Shown: positions 16,601-24,662 of the stretch, piece after piece | Numbering within the stretch: the stretch's first letter is position 1 | How the letters are laid out: the number at the start of each line of letters is the position of its first letter | Origin: Clostridia bacterium | GTDB lineage: Bacteria > Bacillota > Clostridia > Oscillospirales > CAG-272 | Assembly (NCBI GenBank): GCA_017451045.1 | Contig: JAFSSK010000075.1 | Location: 1-39,156 of the forward strand | Direction of reading: 5' to 3' | DNA: 39,156 nt | Made by a program: the position numbers and the translations under genes | The notes under the pieces: model-generated | Told to the model about the DNA's origin: nothing | The model's input: only the letters and a program-made list of their open reading frames with translations | Databases searched by the model: none

Positions 16601-19453
16601 TTACTGTTTCAGACGGAGTCTGAAGCTTAAGATCTTGTGCGGCCCGAGTTCGAACGCGAACTTGCCGCCCTTGAGGGCAACCGGGCCGAGATCCGTTTCG
16701 TCCATCCGGACGGATTCGACGGAAGCGACGGGCAGGATGGTCTTGACGGACGCTTTCTGCGTTTCTTCCGACGCGTTCCAGATGCGGAGGATCAGGCCGT
16801 CTTTGTCTTCAGCCTGCTTGAAGGCGGAAACCATGATGCTTCCGTTCTGCGGTTCGAAGCTGAAGAAGGATGCTTCTGTCGGGAGAGCCGGCGCGTCCGG
16901 CGTGTCGTTGTATACGCCCTGGATCGCCTTTACGGGTACCTTGTTCGCGTATGCCGCCTGGAGCACGCCTGCCTGTTTCCAGTCGCCGGCATGCGGGTAG
17001 AGGGCATATTCGTATTCCATTTTGCAGATGCTGTGCTGCCCCGTGTATTTGTCCAGTTCCTCGTAGGTCATGTTGTTGTTGGCCGTCATGTACGCGCGCT
17101 GGGTGCGGATGAGCGTCAGCTTGATCGTGCGGTCCTTGTCGTCGTCCACCTCGTATTCGCGCAGACCTTTCGTCATCGCGGCGAAGCCGACTTTGCCGTC
17201 GGAGACGTCAACGAAGTTCTGCATGGGCTGGAAGGGAAGGTACTTTTCAAAGTTGTCCTTGACATCGCGCCAGCGGATGGTCCTTCTCGCGACATCCCAT
17301 GCCGATTCGACGTCCGCCCAGTCGGCGTTGGCAACGCCGGTCGGCAGATGGACGCACAACTTGTGGTCGCGGCTGCTGTTGACGAGCACCGTGTGGACCT
17401 TGAGATAGCGGCATCCCTTTTCCAGGGTGATGACCGTGCTGATCGGCAGATCCTTGAATTCGCGGCTGCGGTTTTCGCCGGAAAGATCGGCAGCGGCCGG
17501 GATGGACATGTTGAGATCGATCTTGAACGCGCCGCGGAGCTCGTTGGACTCCAGCATGGTGATGACGGCATTGGATCCAAGGCTGGTGTAAACAGCGTTG
17601 CGCTTGGGAACGACGCTGATGTGGGCGGAACCGGTCTCTCCGGTGTCCGTGTAGTAGATCAGGTTCTTGCTCTCAAGCCCTGTTTCCTTGTTCAGCATAT
17701 CGATCGTACCGTTCTGGTTGATGGTAACCTTCAGGTATTCGTTCTCGAGGTAGCCTCCGTCGCGGGCGACAAGCTGGCGGTTTTCGCCGATCTCGGGCCA
17801 GAATGCGAATTTCGGTTCGCGCATGCGCAGCGCCAGCGTCCTGTAGCCGTACTGCGGCACTTTGACCTTGACCAGCATGACGCGGCGGCGCGCTTTGAAT
17901 TTGATGGACTTGGTGTCGACCTGACGCTCGACGCCGATGTTGATATCGTCCTGGGACAGTTCCACCGCTTCCACGATGTTTCCGTTCTCGTCCACGATAT
18001 CGTAGAATTCGTCACCCGCGGCGGCTCCGGCCACGCCGATGTCAACGGCCGTGAACGCCTTTTTGGGCGTGTCGACGCGGAGCTCCACGACTTCTTCGCG
18101 CTCATAGGGAAGTGTGTTGTACAGCGTGAGGATATGGTCGCCCGGTTTGAATTTCTTGGATGTGTCGATATGGGAGAACAGGGAGATGACGGATCTGTTG
18201 GTCACTTCCTCCGCCACGGTCTTCGCCAGCGAGAAGTTGAGCATCATGTCCTCGTGGGCACGGTCGACAGCCGCGCCGCAGATGGAGTCGTGCGCGTGGT
18301 TCTGCAGCAGGTGATGCCATGCGCGCTCTAAGTTGGTCGTGGGATATTCCTTGCCGAACGCGTTGGCCAGGGAGGCGAGCGGCTCGCCCAGGTTGATCAG
18401 ATTGTTCTCCGTGTCGTCGTTGCGGATCTTGATGATGATCCTGGAGGAGTACATGGCGCCCAGGATGGAGTTGAAGCTGCCGTATTCGGCGGTGGTGAGG
18501 CGGAGTTCGCCGTTCCACTCTCCCTTGCCCTTGAAATCCTTCCGGATGGCGTCCATGTAGCTGTCCATCGTATCCTGTACGATCTCCACGTCCGGATAGA
18601 TCTTGTTCAGGTCGTCCGTCAGTTCGGGCAGATAGCGGTAGGGCTCGTCGTTGTCCTCCATGTTCATGGCCAGCACGTGATCGCCGAGCTGGTAGGGGAC
18701 CGCCTGGGTCAGCAGGCTGTCGAGCGCCTTCTTGAGGACGGCCGGGTCATGGATGTAGTCGAAATTCTCCGTCAGCACCGTGAAGGCTTTCTCGTAGGAG
18801 TATTTGTCCGCCATGTGGACGGGCTTCTGGGTGATGTCGTAGGTATAGGTCAGGTCGCGCAGGCCCTTTCCGAGCACGGCGGGTCCGTGCACGTAGAAGA
18901 ACCAGTTGGTACGCGTTACTTCGTCGAACGTGCGCAGCGTGTCCAGCTCGGACCCGTCGGCGCCCTTACATGCGAACAGCGGCGTCGCCAGGTACTTGTT
19001 GGTCCCTCTGTAGAAGATGGCCGTGTCGATGCCGAAGTTCCTGTACAACTGGGGCAGCTGGGACGGCTGACCGTAGCTAGTCGCGGTATAGCCGGACTTG
19101 ATGGTCCCGCCGTATTCCTGGCCCATGCGCCGGCCGAGCATCAGATTGCGGACCATTGCCTCCGGCGCCACCGTGTTGGTCTCCGGCAGGGTATACCAGT
19201 TCACGATTTGCATGCGGCCCGATTCGATCAGTTTGCGGATGCGCTCCTTGTTCTCGGGACGGATGGTCAGATAGTCCTCGATGACGATCGCACCGCCGTC
19301 GACAAGGAAATAACGGTAGCTTTCCTTGGTCTCAAGGATGTTAATGATATTGTCCATCAGGTCTTCCAGGCGCAGCTTGGACTGCTCGGCAGTATGACGC
19401 CATTCTCTGTCCCAATGGGTACCGTTGATCAGGTGGACGATTTTTTTGGACAT
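16601..19453 (-). CDS. GH38-family alpha-mannosidase-like protein, nucleophile position altered
   Basis: A 950-residue cytoplasmic protein of glycoside hydrolase family 38 (no signal peptide). The N-terminal catalytic domain begins VHLINGTHWDREW, supplying zinc ligands His13 and Asp15. NHAHDSICG supplies the distal zinc His. A helical middle domain and long beta-sandwich C-terminal domains follow, as in E. coli MngB. The segment that normally reads GYLPDSFGQ, with the Asp as nucleophile and zinc ligand, reads GYTATSYGQ here, placing Thr125 at the Asp position. Activity or substrate may therefore differ. ATG 19453 is chosen because GGAGGA lies about seven bases upstream; the frame extending to 19471 starts before that site. 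The MATE gene ends 27 bases upstream. Confidence 0.87.
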   Translation of the reverse strand: MSKKIVHLINGTHWDREWRHTAEQSKLRLEDLMDNIINILETKESYRYFLVDGGAIVIEDYLTIRPENKERIRKLIESGRMQIVNWYTLPETNTVAPEAMVRNLMLGRRMGQEYGGTIKSGYTATSYGQPSQLPQLYRNFGIDTAIFYRGTNKYLATPLFACKGADGSELDTLRTFDEVTRTNWFFYVHGPAVLGKGLRDLTYTYDITQKPVHMADKYSYEKAFTVLTENFDYIHDPAVLKKALDSLLTQAVPYQLGDHVLAMNMEDNDEPYRYLPELTDDLNKIYPDVEIVQDTMDSYMDAIRKDFKGKGEWNGELRLTTAEYGSFNSILGAMYSSRIIIKIRNDDTENNLINLGEPLASLANAFGKEYPTTNLERAWHHLLQNHAHDSICGAAVDRAHEDMMLNFSLAKTVAEEVTNRSVISLFSHIDTSKKFKPGDHILTLYNTLPYEREEVVELRVDTPKKAFTAVDIGVAGAAAGDEFYDIVDENGNIVEAVELSQDDINIGVERQVDTKSIKFKARRRVMLVKVKVPQYGYRTLALRMREPKFAFWPEIGENRQLVARDGGYLENEYLKVTINQNGTIDMLNKETGLESKNLIYYTDTGETGSAHISVVPKRNAVYTSLGSNAVITMLESNELRGAFKIDLNMSIPAAADLSGENRSREFKDLPISTVITLEKGCRYLKVHTVLVNSSRDHKLCVHLPTGVANADWADVESAWDVARRTIRWRDVKDNFEKYLPFQPMQNFVDVSDGKVGFAAMTKGLREYEVDDDKDRTIKLTLIRTQRAYMTANNNMTYEELDKYTGQHSICKMEYEYALYPHAGDWKQAGVLQAAYANKVPVKAIQGVYNDTPDAPALPTEASFFSFEPQNGSIMVSAFKQAEDKDGLILRIWNASEETQKASVKTILPVASVESVRMDETDLGPVALKGGKFAFELGPHKILSFRLRLKQ

Positions 19454-19480
19454 TGTTTGATCCTCCAGCATATAATAGAT

Positions 19481-20911
19481 TCAATTATTATCAGTATCTT
19501 CAGCCGACGGGCCGTCGGACGGCCCCCGGACGGATTCTTTTCCCGGGATCCGGTCGAAACCGTGCACCCAGTCCGAAAACAGGTAGTAGCAGGCGAAAAT
19601 GACGGAGCTGATCGTCCACGTGATGGGGTACGCCCAGTAGATCAGACCGATATCGCCGATATAGAACATAACCAGTTCGATATAGATGATCCGGAACACG
19701 CACCAGACGGACAGCATGACGAGCATGGGCACGAACGCCTTGCCGGCGCCGCGGCATACGGCCGCGATGCAGTGGGAGAAAGCGAGAAGGAAATAGAACA
19801 GGGCTACGGTCCGCGCCTGCTTCGTCCCGAAGGAAAGGACCTCCGGCGTGCTGTCGAAGAGCGAGATCAGCTGGGGGGCGAATCGCCAGATGAGAAGCCC
19901 GAACGTCTCTGCGGACAGAACGCCGCAGATGATCCCGAACCGGGCGCCCGTCCTGGCTCTCTTGTGCTCTCCGGCTCCCAGGTTCTGGCTGATGAATGTC
20001 GTGATGGCCAGCGTGAAGCTGTTGATGGGCAGGAAGGCGAATCCTTCGATCTTGACGTAGGAGCCGTAGGCGGCCATGGCGAATTTGCCGAACGTGTTGA
20101 TGGACGACTGTACCAGGACGTTCGCAAATCCGATGACGGAATTCTGGATCCCCGAAGGAACGCCGTTTTTCATGATCTCACGGAACATGTCCCGGTGGAT
20201 CCGGATCTTTTTTACAGATAGAGTGTAGACGTGTCCCTTCCGGCAAAGATGGAAAAGGCAGAGCAAAACGCTCAGGGACTGCGACAGGACCGTCGCAAAT
20301 GCTGCGGACCAGACGCCCCAGCGGAAAACGGCAACGAACAGAAGGTCGAGCAGCACGTTCAGCACCGACGACACGACGAGGTAGTAGAACGGTCTGCGGC
20401 TGTCGCCTAGGGCGTTCAGCGTCCCGCGAAGGACGTTGTACATCACAAGGAATATGCCGCCCGCGAAATAGCACCTGAAATAGGAGACGGCCAGCGGGAG
20501 CACTTCCGGGTCTGTCCGCATCCAGACGAGGAAAGTCGGCACGAACAGCACGCCCGTTAGGGAAAGGACCAGACCGAAGATGAGGTTGATGGCAACGTTT
20601 GTATGGATGGCGTCGGACGTCTTCTGGCCGTCCCCCGCGCCGAAATACCGGGCGATGACGACGCCGGCGCCCGTGGACGTTCCCATGAAGAAACTGACCA
20701 TCAGAAAGATCAGCGTGCCCGAGGAGGAGACCGCGGCAAGCGCCTCCGTTCCGAGGAAGCGGCCGACGATCAGAGAGTCTATCGTATTGTACAGCTGCTG
20801 GAACACCTGGCTCAGAAGGACCGGCACGGTGAACAGCAGGATCTGGCGGAAGGGATTGCCGACCGTCATGTTGCGGGTCGTCCCTCCGCGGTTCGGTAGT
20901 GAATCAGCCAT
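19481..20911 (-). CDS. MATE-family efflux transporter
   Basis: A 476-residue, 12-helix exporter of the multidrug and toxin extrusion family. Family features include the N-terminal PVLLSQVFQQLYNTIDSLIVGRFLG, the AGVVIARYFGAGD loop, GTLNALGDSRRPFYY before helix 5, and the second-half FVSQ-like segment FISQNLGAGEHKRAR. It is of the DinF/MepA-like branch common in Clostridia, which uses Na+ or H+ gradients. ATG 20911 overlaps the end of the msrC gene by eight bases and has only a poor ribosome binding site of its own, so translation is probably coupled. The divergent TetR regulator upstream may control it. The natural substrate is unknown. Confidence 0.93.
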   Translation of the reverse strand: MADSLPNRGGTTRNMTVGNPFRQILLFTVPVLLSQVFQQLYNTIDSLIVGRFLGTEALAAVSSSGTLIFLMVSFFMGTSTGAGVVIARYFGAGDGQKTSDAIHTNVAINLIFGLVLSLTGVLFVPTFLVWMRTDPEVLPLAVSYFRCYFAGGIFLVMYNVLRGTLNALGDSRRPFYYLVVSSVLNVLLDLLFVAVFRWGVWSAAFATVLSQSLSVLLCLFHLCRKGHVYTLSVKKIRIHRDMFREIMKNGVPSGIQNSVIGFANVLVQSSINTFGKFAMAAYGSYVKIEGFAFLPINSFTLAITTFISQNLGAGEHKRARTGARFGIICGVLSAETFGLLIWRFAPQLISLFDSTPEVLSFGTKQARTVALFYFLLAFSHCIAAVCRGAGKAFVPMLVMLSVWCVFRIIYIELVMFYIGDIGLIYWAYPITWTISSVIFACYYLFSDWVHGFDRIPGKESVRGPSDGPSAEDTDNN

Positions 20912-21395
20912 TATCTGCTGTCTGGCATTTCTTGGTTTGCCACAGGCCTGTCAGCTCCCGTTCCATCAGGGAAGCGACGGCTTCAAGCCCCGCTCGGTCT
21001 TCTTCTGTGAACCGGGCCGGGATTACGCTGTCGATGTCCAGCACGGCAACGATCCTTTCCCCGTCGCGGATCGGGACCACGATCTCGGAATTCGTGCTTT
21101 CGTCACACGCGATGTGACCCGGGAAGCGGTGGACGTCCGGAACCAGCTGTGTCGATCCTGTCTGCGCCGCCTTTCCGCATACGCCTTTCCCGAACGGGAT
21201 CTCGATGCAGGCGGGTTTCCCCTGGAACGGCCCCAGGATCAGGGTCTCTCCGTCGCAAATGTAGAATCCCACCCAGTTGATACGGTCGAGCGCCCGCCAA
21301 AGAAGTGCGGACGCGTTCGCCAGATCCGCTATCAGATGCGGTACGCCGCGGATGAGAGATTGCAATTCTTTTTCGAGTTCAGCATAATCTGTCAT
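20904..21395 (-). CDS. msrC: GAF-domain free methionine-(R)-sulfoxide reductase
   Basis: A 163-residue GAF-fold enzyme that reduces free methionine-(R)-sulfoxide using thioredoxin. The three redox cysteines are C63 (GKPACIEIPFG), C73 (GKGVCGKAA) and C97 (FPGHIACDEST). Their spacings of 10 and 24 residues match Cys84, Cys94 and Cys118 of E. coli MsrC. NWVGFYICDGETLILGPFQG and NSEIVVPI are other family marks. ATG 21395 is chosen because GGAGA lies six bases upstream; the frame extending to 21422 has no such site. It is first in the - strand run and overlaps the MATE start, which suggests that the operon answers oxidative or electrophile stress. Confidence 0.93.
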   Translation of the reverse strand: MTDYAELEKELQSLIRGVPHLIADLANASALLWRALDRINWVGFYICDGETLILGPFQGKPACIEIPFGKGVCGKAAQTGSTQLVPDVHRFPGHIACDESTNSEIVVPIRDGERIVAVLDIDSVIPARFTEEDRAGLEAVASLMERELTGLWQTKKCQTADNG

Positions 21396-21426
21396 AGCAG
21401 TCTCCAAAACACATAATAACAAGATA

Positions 21427-21454
21427 ATTATATCATTTTTAACTCAATATGCAA
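21427..21454 (-). promoter_or_regulatory. Promoter of the msrC-MATE run
   Basis: On the - strand TTGCAT (21454-21449) and TATAAT (21432-21427) are 16 bases apart, upstream of the msrC start at 21395. The -10 region lies in the 12-mer AAATGATATAAT, which occurs again in the divergent regulator promoter. Confidence 0.6.
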
Positions 21455-21493
21455 TAGCAAACGGGAGGCATTGGGCGTTTTTTCATTTCACAG

Positions 21494-21522
21494 GTGACAA
21501 ACGTCCGAAGAAATGATATAAT
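21494..21522 (+). promoter_or_regulatory. Promoter of the TetR-family regulator gene
   Basis: GTGACA (21494-21499) and TATAAT (21517-21522) are 17 bases apart, upstream of the regulator start at 21566. The -10 region is within AAATGATATAAT (21511-21522), an exact inverted copy of 21427-21438 in the divergent promoter. The shared 12-mers are candidate regulator contacts. Confidence 0.65.
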
Positions 21523-21565
21523 AGAAGAAGCAAAAATCTTTCAGGCAATTGCTACGGAGACAAAA

Positions 21566-22105
21566 ATGGGAGTCTACAGAAAATCAAGTTTGTTTTTGAG
21601 AGAGTGTATAGAGGAGTTGCTTTTCGAACTGCTGAAAACGCACAATTACGAATCGATCGACATCAAGGAGCTGTGCGAGAAGGCCGGAGTCGGCAGGACC
21701 AGCTTCTATCGGTATTTCAGGGACAAGGAGACCGTCGTCCGCGCATACCTTACAAGGCTGTGGAGGAACTGGTGCGCAAGACGCGGCATCGACAGCGAAC
21801 TGAAAATGGACAGAGATACCGTCAGGAACATTCTGAGTTTTTCCAGAGAAAACGGCGAGGTGCTCACGCTGCTGTACCGGAACGACATGGACTGGGTCAT
21901 CCTGAAGGCGTTCCGCCAGGGACGCCAGGAGACCGGCCCTACCATGTATATCAACTATTTCATGACCAGCGGCCTTCTGGCCGTGCTGAAGGAATGGGTG
22001 GCGAAGGGGTTCAAGGAGTCTCCGGAGTACATTATCGGGAATCTGCTGAACAGCGCGAAAAGTTTTCTTCAGTCCGCGGAAAGCCGGGGTCAGTTTTCGC
22101 AGTGA
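21566..22105 (+). CDS. TetR/AcrR-family transcriptional regulator
   Basis: A 179-residue DNA-binding regulator. The N-terminal helix-turn-helix is clear: IDIKELCEKAGVGRTSFYRYFRDKETVV, with the YRYF segment typical of TetR proteins. The C-terminal ligand and dimerisation region (about 70-179) is helical and resembles the small-family TetR_C type that ends with a YINYFMTSGLLAVLKEWV helix. ATG 21566 is chosen because CGGAGA is five bases upstream; a GTG at 21494 in frame coincides with the -35 box. It is divergent from the msrC-MATE run, so control of that run and of itself is the simplest inference. The ligand is unknown. Confidence 0.9.
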   Translation: MGVYRKSSLFLRECIEELLFELLKTHNYESIDIKELCEKAGVGRTSFYRYFRDKETVVRAYLTRLWRNWCARRGIDSELKMDRDTVRNILSFSRENGEVLTLLYRNDMDWVILKAFRQGRQETGPTMYINYFMTSGLLAVLKEWVAKGFKESPEYIIGNLLNSAKSFLQSAESRGQFSQ

Positions 22106-22138
22106 GAATACGGTAAAAACACAGTTTGAATACAGGAA

Positions 22139-22180
22139 TTCGGCGCCTGTTCCGTTCGAAACAGGCGCCGAAAGTGTTTT
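22139..22180. terminator. Intrinsic terminator between convergent genes
   Basis: TTCGGCGCCTGTT (22139-22151) pairs perfectly with AACAGGCGCCGAA (22160-22172), a 13-bp stem around an eight-base loop, followed on the + strand by GTGTTTT. It lies between the + strand regulator (ends 22105) and the - strand phosphoesterase (ends 22180) and probably serves both; the - strand T-run is more distant. Confidence 0.85.
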
Positions 22181-23214
22181 CAGTCGAACTTACGTATGAA
22201 GTATTTGCAGCCGCCTTCGAAATAGTCCGGGTCGCGCATGGCGTCCTTCCCGAGCAGGTCGATCAGGTGGATCATACGGGTGAACATTTCGCCGTTTTCA
22301 TAGATGTCGATGATGCGGCCGCCGCGCATGTCGTCGTGCGCCGACATATCGTATCCGATGGCTCCGTCGTAGGCCAGCGTGATGCCCAGATACTCGGCCT
22401 GGAAATCGTTGAGATGGTCGTGCCCGCAGAAAATGCCGCGGACGTCTCCGCGCTCAAGACAGGCCAGGAAGATGCCCGAATTCAGTTCGGACGTGGCGGG
22501 AGATTCGCGCTTGTTGCCTACCATGTTCATCTGCTCGGGATTTTCCCCGACCAGCATGAACTCGACCGGAGGCACATGCATGAACATAAGCCCCGGGATC
22601 TTGTGGCCGGCTTTCTTTTCCCGGCGCAAAGACTCCTGGTAGTACCAGATGTTCTGATTGAACATGGTAGAGCAGTTCGGATGTCCGGAGCCGAACCCGT
22701 GCCGGAGATAGTAATTCTGAAAAGGTTCCTTTCTGCCCCACTGGGCAAGGTAGTCCGCAGGGGAGGAGAAGGAGTCCATGCCCCAGATGTGGTAGCGAGG
22801 GTCGTCCGATCCGTGCGCAAGGACCGGGATGCAGTAGTTGGGGATGCCGCTGATGCTTTTCGGCCCGCGGCTGGAAAGACACAGCGGGAACCGTTCGTAA
22901 ACGCGCTCGCTCTCCTCTTTCGTCATGACTTCTTCCGGGTCGTGGTTGCCGAACACATGCGCCCACGGAATATTCCTGTCGTGCGCCGGCTTCATGACCG
23001 TCTCAAGGAAAGTCTTCAGCAGCCTCGGCGTGATGTTGCACAGCTGATCCCCGCCCAGCATGATGAAATCGGGCCGGGTTTTTTCGATCAGCGCTTCGAA
23101 CCCCTTCTGCATCTTGGGGTTGAAGTCGGGTTTCCCGTGCATGTCCGAGACCATGAGGATCCTGAAGTGCCCGTCTTCGTGAAACCGGAGAACGGGTTTC
23201 TGAGATTTTTTCAA
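22180..23214 (-). CDS. Calcineurin-like metallophosphoesterase, second paralogue
   Basis: A 344-residue metal-dependent phosphoesterase. The metal-site motifs are all present: ILMVSDMHG, LGGDQ, VFGNHDPEE, FMHVPPVEF and IFCGHDHLND. No signal peptide or membrane segment is seen, so it should be cytoplasmic. The start is a UUG at 23214, seven bases after AGGAGG; the in-frame extension to 23238 overlaps that site. It is closely related to the other phosphoesterase two genes upstream: the start (KPVLRFHEDGHFRIL) and end (MRDPDYFEGGCKYFIRKFD) align directly. It follows the 85-residue gene by about 20 bases and is last in the operon, ending at a strong terminator. Substrate unknown. Confidence 0.9.
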   Translation of the reverse strand: MKKSQKPVLRFHEDGHFRILMVSDMHGKPDFNPKMQKGFEALIEKTRPDFIMLGGDQLCNITPRLLKTFLETVMKPAHDRNIPWAHVFGNHDPEEVMTKEESERVYERFPLCLSSRGPKSISGIPNYCIPVLAHGSDDPRYHIWGMDSFSSPADYLAQWGRKEPFQNYYLRHGFGSGHPNCSTMFNQNIWYYQESLRREKKAGHKIPGLMFMHVPPVEFMLVGENPEQMNMVGNKRESPATSELNSGIFLACLERGDVRGIFCGHDHLNDFQAEYLGITLAYDGAIGYDMSAHDDMRGGRIIDIYENGEMFTRMIHLIDLLGKDAMRDPDYFEGGCKYFIRKFD

Positions 23215-23234
23215 AGCAGAGCCTCCTTTTTGAT

Positions 23235-23492
23235 TCAAGCAGGCCAGACCTGCTTGAGCAGGATGGTGCGGATGCCTACCAGATACCGGACGAGTTCTTC
23301 TGCCGGCAGGCCGGAGATGTCTTTGAAGATGGGATCGATGCCTTTAGTCAGCTCGGCCACTTCCGGGCAGGCGGAGGTGTACTGTTTGATGAGCCTGACG
23401 GAATGAGGGACGTCAAGGCCTTTTCCCTTGCGGTACGCGTATGTGACGTGGTCGATCTCGTCGACCATCAGGTATATTTCAGAAACGTTCAT
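23235..23492 (-). CDS. Small protein between two phosphoesterases, unknown function
   Basis: An 85-residue protein I do not recognise. It begins MNVSEIYLMVDEIDHVTYAY, has a basic middle (YRKGKGLDVPHSVRLIKQY), a Cys at about residue 42, and an amphipathic C-terminal helix (LPAEELVRYLVGIRTILL). It looks soluble. ATG 23492 follows AAGGAGG at an eight-base spacing, a strong signal that supports a real gene. It lies 14 bases after the first phosphoesterase and about 20 before the second, so it is the middle gene of a three-gene operon and may be a partner or regulator of one or both. That function is inferred only from position. Confidence 0.78.
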   Translation of the reverse strand: MNVSEIYLMVDEIDHVTYAYRKGKGLDVPHSVRLIKQYTSACPEVAELTKGIDPIFKDISGLPAEELVRYLVGIRTILLKQVWPA

Positions 23493-23506
23493 ACAAACAA
23501 TCCTCC

Positions 23507-24544
23507 TTAAGGCAGGTAGCGGATGAAGTACTTGCTGCCGCCCTCGAAATAAGTCTCGTCCCTCATGGCCTCTTTGCCGATGAGATCCATCAGCCGTACC
23601 ATACGGGTCTGCATCTCGCCGTTCTCGTAAAGGTCGATGATCCTTCCGCCCCGCATGTCGTCGTGCGCGGACATGTTGTAGCCCAGCGCACCGTCGCAGG
23701 CCATCGTGATGCCGCAGTATTCTCCCTGCAGATCGATCAGGTGCTCGTGCCCGAAGAAATATCCCCGGATGTCCCTGCGCTCGAGAGAGGCCAGGAACAT
23801 GCCCGAGCTGATTTCCGACACGCCGAGCGTCGTCCGCTTGATGCCGACGGCGTTGCATTCCTCCGGATTCTGGCAGATATGGACGAACTCGGGAAGCGGG
23901 ATGTGCATGAAGACGACGCCCGGGACGACGTGGCCCTCTTGTTTCTCATATTTCTCGGACAGTTCGTAATACCACCGGACCTGGTCGAACAGGACCGTCG
24001 CGCCGTTCTCGCCCTCGTTGAAGTGACGGGGCAGCACGAAATCATCCATTTTCAGATCCTTTTCAAGCCCGAACATTTCCGGATAGTCCGTGATGTACCG
24101 GTTGGAGTCCATGGCCCATATCAGGTAGGCCGGCCTGTCCTCCTTCGAAGCCAGCACAGGGATCGCGTAATTCCCGTATCCGTGGATCTCGGCGGGACCG
24201 GACTGGTACAGGCAGCCGGGGATGCCCTCATATATTTTTTCCTGCTCTTCGAGCGGCATGGCTGTTTCACGGTCGTGATTCCCGAAGATGATTCCGAACG
24301 GCAGCGAGCGTGAAAGGATCGGCTCGATGATGTCGCTGAAGAACGCGCGCGTCTCTTCAATTGAAAAAACCGGCAGGCACTGGTCCCCTCCGATCATCAC
24401 GAAGTCCGGAGCGGTCTCGCGGACCAGAACCTCAAGGCCTTTCTTGAGTTTCGGGTTGACGGAAAGACCTCCGATATGGAAATCCGATACCTCAAGGATC
24501 CTGAAATGGCCGTCCTTGTGGAACCGCAGAACATGCTGATTCAA
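23507..24544 (-). CDS. Calcineurin-like metallophosphoesterase, first paralogue
   Basis: A 345-residue metal-dependent phosphoesterase with ILEVSDFHIGG, MIGGDQ, IFGNHDRET, VFMHIPLPEF and YFFGHEHLID motifs. It is first in a three-gene operon. UUG 24544 is preferred as start: GAAGGTGATC just upstream is a good match to the anti-Shine-Dalgarno, and the protein then begins like its paralogue (HVLRFHKDGHFRIL). The in-frame ATGs at 24568 and 24565 fall in or just beside the promoter -10 box and cannot be on the expected transcript. Compared with the second paralogue the last metal motif is GHEH instead of GHDH. Substrate unknown; nucleotide or phospholipid-type phosphodiesters are possible. Confidence 0.9.
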   Translation of the reverse strand: MNQHVLRFHKDGHFRILEVSDFHIGGLSVNPKLKKGLEVLVRETAPDFVMIGGDQCLPVFSIEETRAFFSDIIEPILSRSLPFGIIFGNHDRETAMPLEEQEKIYEGIPGCLYQSGPAEIHGYGNYAIPVLASKEDRPAYLIWAMDSNRYITDYPEMFGLEKDLKMDDFVLPRHFNEGENGATVLFDQVRWYYELSEKYEKQEGHVVPGVVFMHIPLPEFVHICQNPEECNAVGIKRTTLGVSEISSGMFLASLERRDIRGYFFGHEHLIDLQGEYCGITMACDGALGYNMSAHDDMRGGRIIDLYENGEMQTRMVRLMDLIGKEAMRDETYFEGGSKYFIRYLP

Positions 24545-24566
24545 AAGATCACCTTCTTTCCCCATC

Positions 24567-24596
24567 ATTATAGCATCCGAGACGATCGGCAGTCAA
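24567..24596 (-). promoter_or_regulatory. Promoter of the twin-phosphoesterase operon
   Basis: On the - strand TTGACT (24596-24591) and TATAAT (24572-24567) are 18 bases apart. Transcription should begin near 24560, giving a very short leader of about 15 bases before the UUG start at 24544. The -35 boxes of this and the divergent dapA promoter are about 30 bases apart. Confidence 0.75.
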
Positions 24597-24626
24597 TCGC
24601 CTAAGGGCCGGATCCGCAAAAAACAG

Positions 24627-24656
24627 TTGACAAATCCTATATATATGACTTATAAT
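24627..24656 (+). promoter_or_regulatory. Promoter of the lysine operon
   Basis: A consensus TTGACA (24627-24632) and TATAAT (24651-24656) with an 18-base spacer. The expected start near 24663 falls just before the first stem of the lysine riboswitch, as is usual for these leaders. Confidence 0.85.
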
Positions 24657-24662
24657 ATCCGT

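Noticed and set aside
16637-18331. A 564-codon open frame on the + strand, opposite the GH38 gene
   Set aside because: Low-complexity, Val/Asp/Arg-rich product with no motif and no ribosome binding site. It mirrors codon bias of the well-supported - strand gene.
18677-20221. A 514-codon + strand frame across the GH38/MATE junction
   Set aside because: It spans two recognised genes on the other strand and has no domain; a GC-rich shadow frame.
21494-21565. GTG start and 24 extra residues for the TetR regulator
   Set aside because: The GTG is part of the -35 box and the -10 box lies inside the extension, so it cannot be in the transcript.
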